A DNA stretch of 64,000 bases from Emiliania huxleyi CCMP1516. Lineage: Eukaryota > Haptophyta > Isochrysidales > Noelaerhabdaceae. A program made the translations under genes and the position numbers. Of this stretch, positions 60,892 through 64,000 are shown piece by piece; position 1 is the first letter of the stretch; each line of letters begins with the position of its first letter. The notes below the pieces were generated by a model. It saw only the letters and a program-made list of their open reading frames with translations. It made no database searches and had not been told where the DNA came from. The stretch lies in assembly GCF_000372725.1 (NCBI RefSeq), contig NW_005198965.1, positions 684,156 through 748,155 of the forward strand, in the 5' to 3' direction.

Positions 60892-61313
60892 CAGCCATCC
60901 TTAAAGTCACGTGGCTGCAATTAAAGCATCCTAGCCACTCCGCGCTCCCAAGCACGCGCTATCTTGGCTGCGCACCAGCCAGTGCAGCCAGCGTGCGTCC
61001 CAGCCATCCGCCCGGCCGCAAGATGGCTAGCAAGATGGCTGTCATACAGCCGTCGCAGCCATCGCGCATCGGCCGGAGATGGCTGGAGAGATAACGACGC
61101 CAGCCATCCAGAACAAGGGCGGGTGGCTCGCGGAGCGAGAGCGGAGCCACCTGCACTCGTGTCGGGGGCGGCGAGAAGGCTGGGTAAAATTCGGTATTCG
61201 CGACAGCCATCCTCCGCGGCCGATGGCTGCGACGGCTGTATGACTGGGCGGAGTGGCAAGGAAGGATGCTGTATGCAGCCATGATGGGCTGCCATGTGAC
61301 TTAAGGATGGCTG
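60892..61313. mobile_element. Foldback/MITE-like element with terminal inverted repeats
   Basis: The ends are imperfect inverted repeats of about 50 bp: CAGCCATCCTTAAAGTCACG at the left and, reverse-complemented from the right, CAGCCATCCTTAAGTCACAT; both then contain CATCCT...GCCACTCCGC. CAGCCATC words recur in both orientations inside. No transposase and no clear target-site duplication were found. Confidence 0.55.
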
Positions 61314-61422
61314 ACATGCCTAGATCTCACCCATTCGCGGTAGGAGGGTATGGCTGAGATGCCAGCCGGTGGTTGGCCGACCCTCCTCGGAGCCCGAACC
61401 CCGCGACAGCCCCTTTTTCCAA

Positions 61423-62307
61423 ATGGCCATCCGCGTGCCGCTGTGGCTTGTGCTCTCCACCTTTGCCGCGTTCGCCCTGCTCCTCCGTCTGGAGAGCTCT
61501 GCAACAGCGCCACCGCCAGGGTTGGAACCAGGCGAGCTGCCCACTGCGCGCTTTGGACTAGTCCACGTGCCAAAGACGGGAGGGCTTGCGGTGCGGCATG
61601 CACTCGGCGACCGGTGCGACGACATCGTCATCGAGAGGCGGGCGCACTCGACGGCGGAGAGCGACGTGCTCAAGGTGGGGCTCCGGCCGCTGGTCGTCCT
61701 TCGCGCGCCACTCGAGCGGCTGCAATCCTCGTTTGACTTTTGGCAGCAGGGCTCGAGCGAGCTGTCCGCTCTCTCGCGCGGCAACCCGCAGGCCACGCTC
61801 CTTCTCAAGCCGGCGCGTCGGCTCCCGTGGGAAGGCTTCCTCGATGGGCTGCTCAACGGCTCGTCGCCGCACCGCGCGACGGCGCAGCTTATCGTCAACG
61901 CGCCACAGGCCCTCGCCAGCTGGGCATGGTCGGCGCACTTTCACCCTCTCCGCCGCTTCGTCGACAAGGAGGACCCGAGATCGGTCTACGTGTGCTACTC
62001 GAGGCGGCTGCTCGCACAGCGGCTCGCCTGCATGGCGGCGGCGGTCGGCGTGCGCTGCCTCTTCAACGCCACCGGCAACGTCAACCCGACCCGCCGCCGG
62101 AAGCGCGCCGCCTCCGCCGAGCCGGTGGTGCCGCCCCACCTGCTGGCGCCGCTGCAACGGTACCTGAGCGACGACGAGGCAATCTTCCGGCGCCACTGCG
62201 GCGCGTGCGCCGCGGAGGCGAGCTGCTGCCACTCTGGCCGCGACGCCGCCGGAGGAGCACAAGGCCGCCGGCCGCGCGACCTGCACAGCACGTTTCCTGT
62301 GAAGTGA
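61423..62307 (+). CDS. Type II membrane sulfotransferase-like protein
   Basis: 294 aa from the ATG at 61423 (in-frame ATG at 61369 is upstream and less likely). A basic-hydrophobic start (MAIRVPLWLVLSTFAAFALL) forms a signal anchor. FGLVHVPKTGGLAVRHAL is the 5'-phosphosulfate-binding motif and PLVVLRAPLERLQSSFDFW the 3'-phosphate motif of PAPS-dependent Golgi sulfotransferases. The Cys-rich end (HCGACAAEASCCHS) is unusual. Likely acts on glycans in the Golgi lumen; substrate unknown. Single exon. Confidence 0.72.
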   Translation: MAIRVPLWLVLSTFAAFALLLRLESSATAPPPGLEPGELPTARFGLVHVPKTGGLAVRHALGDRCDDIVIERRAHSTAESDVLKVGLRPLVVLRAPLERLQSSFDFWQQGSSELSALSRGNPQATLLLKPARRLPWEGFLDGLLNGSSPHRATAQLIVNAPQALASWAWSAHFHPLRRFVDKEDPRSVYVCYSRRLLAQRLACMAAAVGVRCLFNATGNVNPTRRRKRAASAEPVVPPHLLAPLQRYLSDDEAIFRRHCGACAAEASCCHSGRDAAGGAQGRRPRDLHSTFPVK

Positions 62308-62589
62308 ATACTGGGGCCGTGAGCGCGCTATATCAGAATGTGTGTGTATCAAAGAGGTCGATATGCTCTGGGACACGGACTTTGGGACACCGCACCTCGG
62401 ACCAACGGAGGCGTGAGAGGAGACGGAGCGAGCCCCCAATTGCCAACAGCGCCCCCACATATGCGCATATTGCGCAATCGCCAAAATCCCGCGTGCGGCG
62501 ACGGAACTTTTTTGGAGAGGCGAGAGCGCGCGGATCTCTCTCTCTCTCTCTCGCGGAGCCGACTCTACTCTCTTTTTTTGCATAGGTTC

Positions 62590-63994
62590 GTGCCGCGACC
62601 AGTTGTGTCGTATGGGGTGTACAAAGGGCCGGCCCGATTCGGGAGACCCGTCGAGGGATCTGGACAGCTCGAAGGTGGGGACGATGAGCTGCGGCTCGCG
62701 TTTGGGCAGGGGCTGTGGGGCGGCAGACTGCCAGACGACTGGCAGGTGATAGACGCGGAAATGTACGCGGTGCTGGCTTACCTGCGTAAGATGGCAACGG
62801 CGGAAGATGCGGCGGACAGGAGGTGCCTCGTCTTGAGCGACTGCAAGCCCGCGCTACAGCAGATCGAGGCGGCGTACCGAAAAGGCTCTCTTGAGGGGCT
62901 CCGGGAGGAGGTTGCCTCGAGGGGATATGCCGATATCGCGCCCAGCTTGAATCCGTCACGTTCCTGTGGGTACCGAGCCACGCGGGGTGCGCTAGCAACG
63001 CCGACGCCGCGGCGACGGCATACATGGGGGCCAGCGAGATTGAGGATGCCACCGCCGTCATCCGGGAAGCAGTGAGGACACGCCCGTGCCTGTACACGGA
63101 CCGCCGGAGGACGGCAGACGGAGAGTGGAGGGGAGACGTACTGGACCGGAGGACCTATTACGCCACACGCGGCCACACGAACGAGTGGGTGCGAGGACGG
63201 CTCGGCGAGGGGCTCACGGCGGGGTCGCACACGGCAGGGGTGACGGGGCCGCTGTGGAGCGATGTGGTCAGGGGAACGACGAGACACAAATGGGACAAGC
63301 GCCAGCGGATCAAGGATCAAGCACGGCGAGCGCGAGATTGATTCGCCGACGTGGATGATCATAACGTGGTGACAAAGACCGTCATGGGAGCGCGGGTGCG
63401 GCAGCAGGCGGGGGTGCCACACGGAGCGCACCACGAGAGGATCATGCGGGGAGAGGCGGGGAGAGAGACCCCGGGCGCCGCCACAAGGAGCGAACTCAGG
63501 GGCTGCCTCGTCTGTAAGGCCGCGAGGGACGCGGCGAGGAGGGCAGCACTAAAGGTAAGCGGGACCCGCTGTGTCCGATCGTGCGGAAAGCCGCGCAGCA
63601 ATGGACCGAGGAAGACGAGAACCCGCCTAGAGCAACGATGGCGCACTTGCTTAGCGGCGCCTGCCTGGGGAATAGGGAGCAGGCCAGATGGTTCCTCAGA
63701 GTAGCGCGAGCGCAGACGGGGACGGCGATCAGCAAAGTAGCACAGGCGGCACCCGACTCCAAGGATACGCTGAAGACGCTGAGGATAGCGCATATCGCTG
63801 CGCTGAAGGGCTCACGCTATAGGGTGCTGGATGAGGACGGGTACGATGCACTAGCCCCTGCCGTCGGGGGGGTGTTGCCGGCGCTGGTAGATGATCTCTC
63901 GGAGAAGAGTCGGAGGGACCTTGGCGCCGGGGTTACGAGGAACTTGCAAGTCGTGGCCGAGGCGGCGACGGGAGCGGTGCAGAGGTGGATCTAG
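62590..63994 (+). mobile_element. LINE fragment: RNase H, CCHC and C-terminal region
   Basis: Starts in the RNase H domain with DDELRLAFGQGLWGG, DWQVIDAEMYAVLAYLRKM and CLVLSDCKPALQQIEAAYRK (catalytic E and D), then in another frame VTFLWVPSHAGCASNADAAA. NVVTKTVMGARVRQQAGVPH, GCLVCKAARDAARRAAL and ATMAHLLSGACLGNREQ (zinc-like) follow, ending LQVVAEAATGAVQRWI with a TAG at 63992-63994. Frameshifts near 62935 and 63570 and a TGA near 63340 show decay. It is homologous throughout to 23232-24350, which continues further at its C-terminus. Confidence 0.82.
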
Positions 63995-64000
63995 CTCAAT

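Overview
The window is nuclear DNA of a unicellular eukaryotic alga, most likely a haptophyte of the Emiliania/Gephyrocapsa type. This is inference from several things seen in the sequence: very GC-rich coding DNA, short introns (61-115 bp typical) of which many appear to be GC-AG, dense microsatellites and LINE fragments, and products with N-terminal leaders that suggest a secondary plastid (a valyl-tRNA synthetase, a cyanobacterial-type DUF3177 membrane protein). There is no operon structure, CRISPR array, phage or bacterial replicon. Three assembly gaps (10467-11451, 29253-29352, 59153-59328) cut through genes.

Layout. 0-8.6 kb: a secreted protein with two saposin/canopy-like domains, a kelch remnant, a decayed reading frame, a small RGG protein, and a seven-exon SAP-HNH nuclease whose introns are packed with minisatellites. 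9.4-17.2 kb: CDC45 (replicative helicase), then a 1.3-kaa protein with hAT-like transposase motifs. 17-24.7 kb: LINE fragments, the SMC5/6 subunit NSE3, an unknown C-terminal domain protein, a large inverted repeat, a DUF3177 protein, and a LINE RNase H fragment. 25-32 kb: a mitochondrial carrier, a broken threonine dehydratase at a gap, and a ZNHIT2-like zinc finger protein. 32-46 kb: a long protein with two peroxiredoxin-like folds lacking the catalytic Cys, with heat-shock-element-like motifs upstream; plastid-type valyl-tRNA synthetase; a LINE 3' end; a 127-aa three-exon protein. 46-56 kb: RhoGDI, an alpha/beta hydrolase, a small protein, an FAD oxidoreductase, a calpain-like protein with its catalytic Cys and His replaced, and a SAM-carrier-like protein. 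56-64 kb: an AFG1-type ATPase with an insertion beside its Walker A motif and a degraded stretch near a gap, a target-site-duplicated LINE copy, a foldback element, a sulfotransferase, and a second LINE RNase H fragment.

The genes are mostly unrelated housekeeping genes. CDC45 and NSE3 both serve chromosome replication/repair. Three close divergent pairs (4681/4779, 48155/48318, 50638/50863) may share promoters. The strongest system-level signals are (i) a manually modelled intron set in which 11 of 27 resolved introns start with GC rather than GT, concentrated in the SAP-HNH gene where intron interiors share repeats and inverted repeats, (ii) 5'-truncated LINEs with microsatellite tails and visible target-site duplications, and (iii) the large hAT-like protein with an extra C-terminal domain. 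All exon joins were deduced by eye from reading frame and protein family resemblance, without transcripts.
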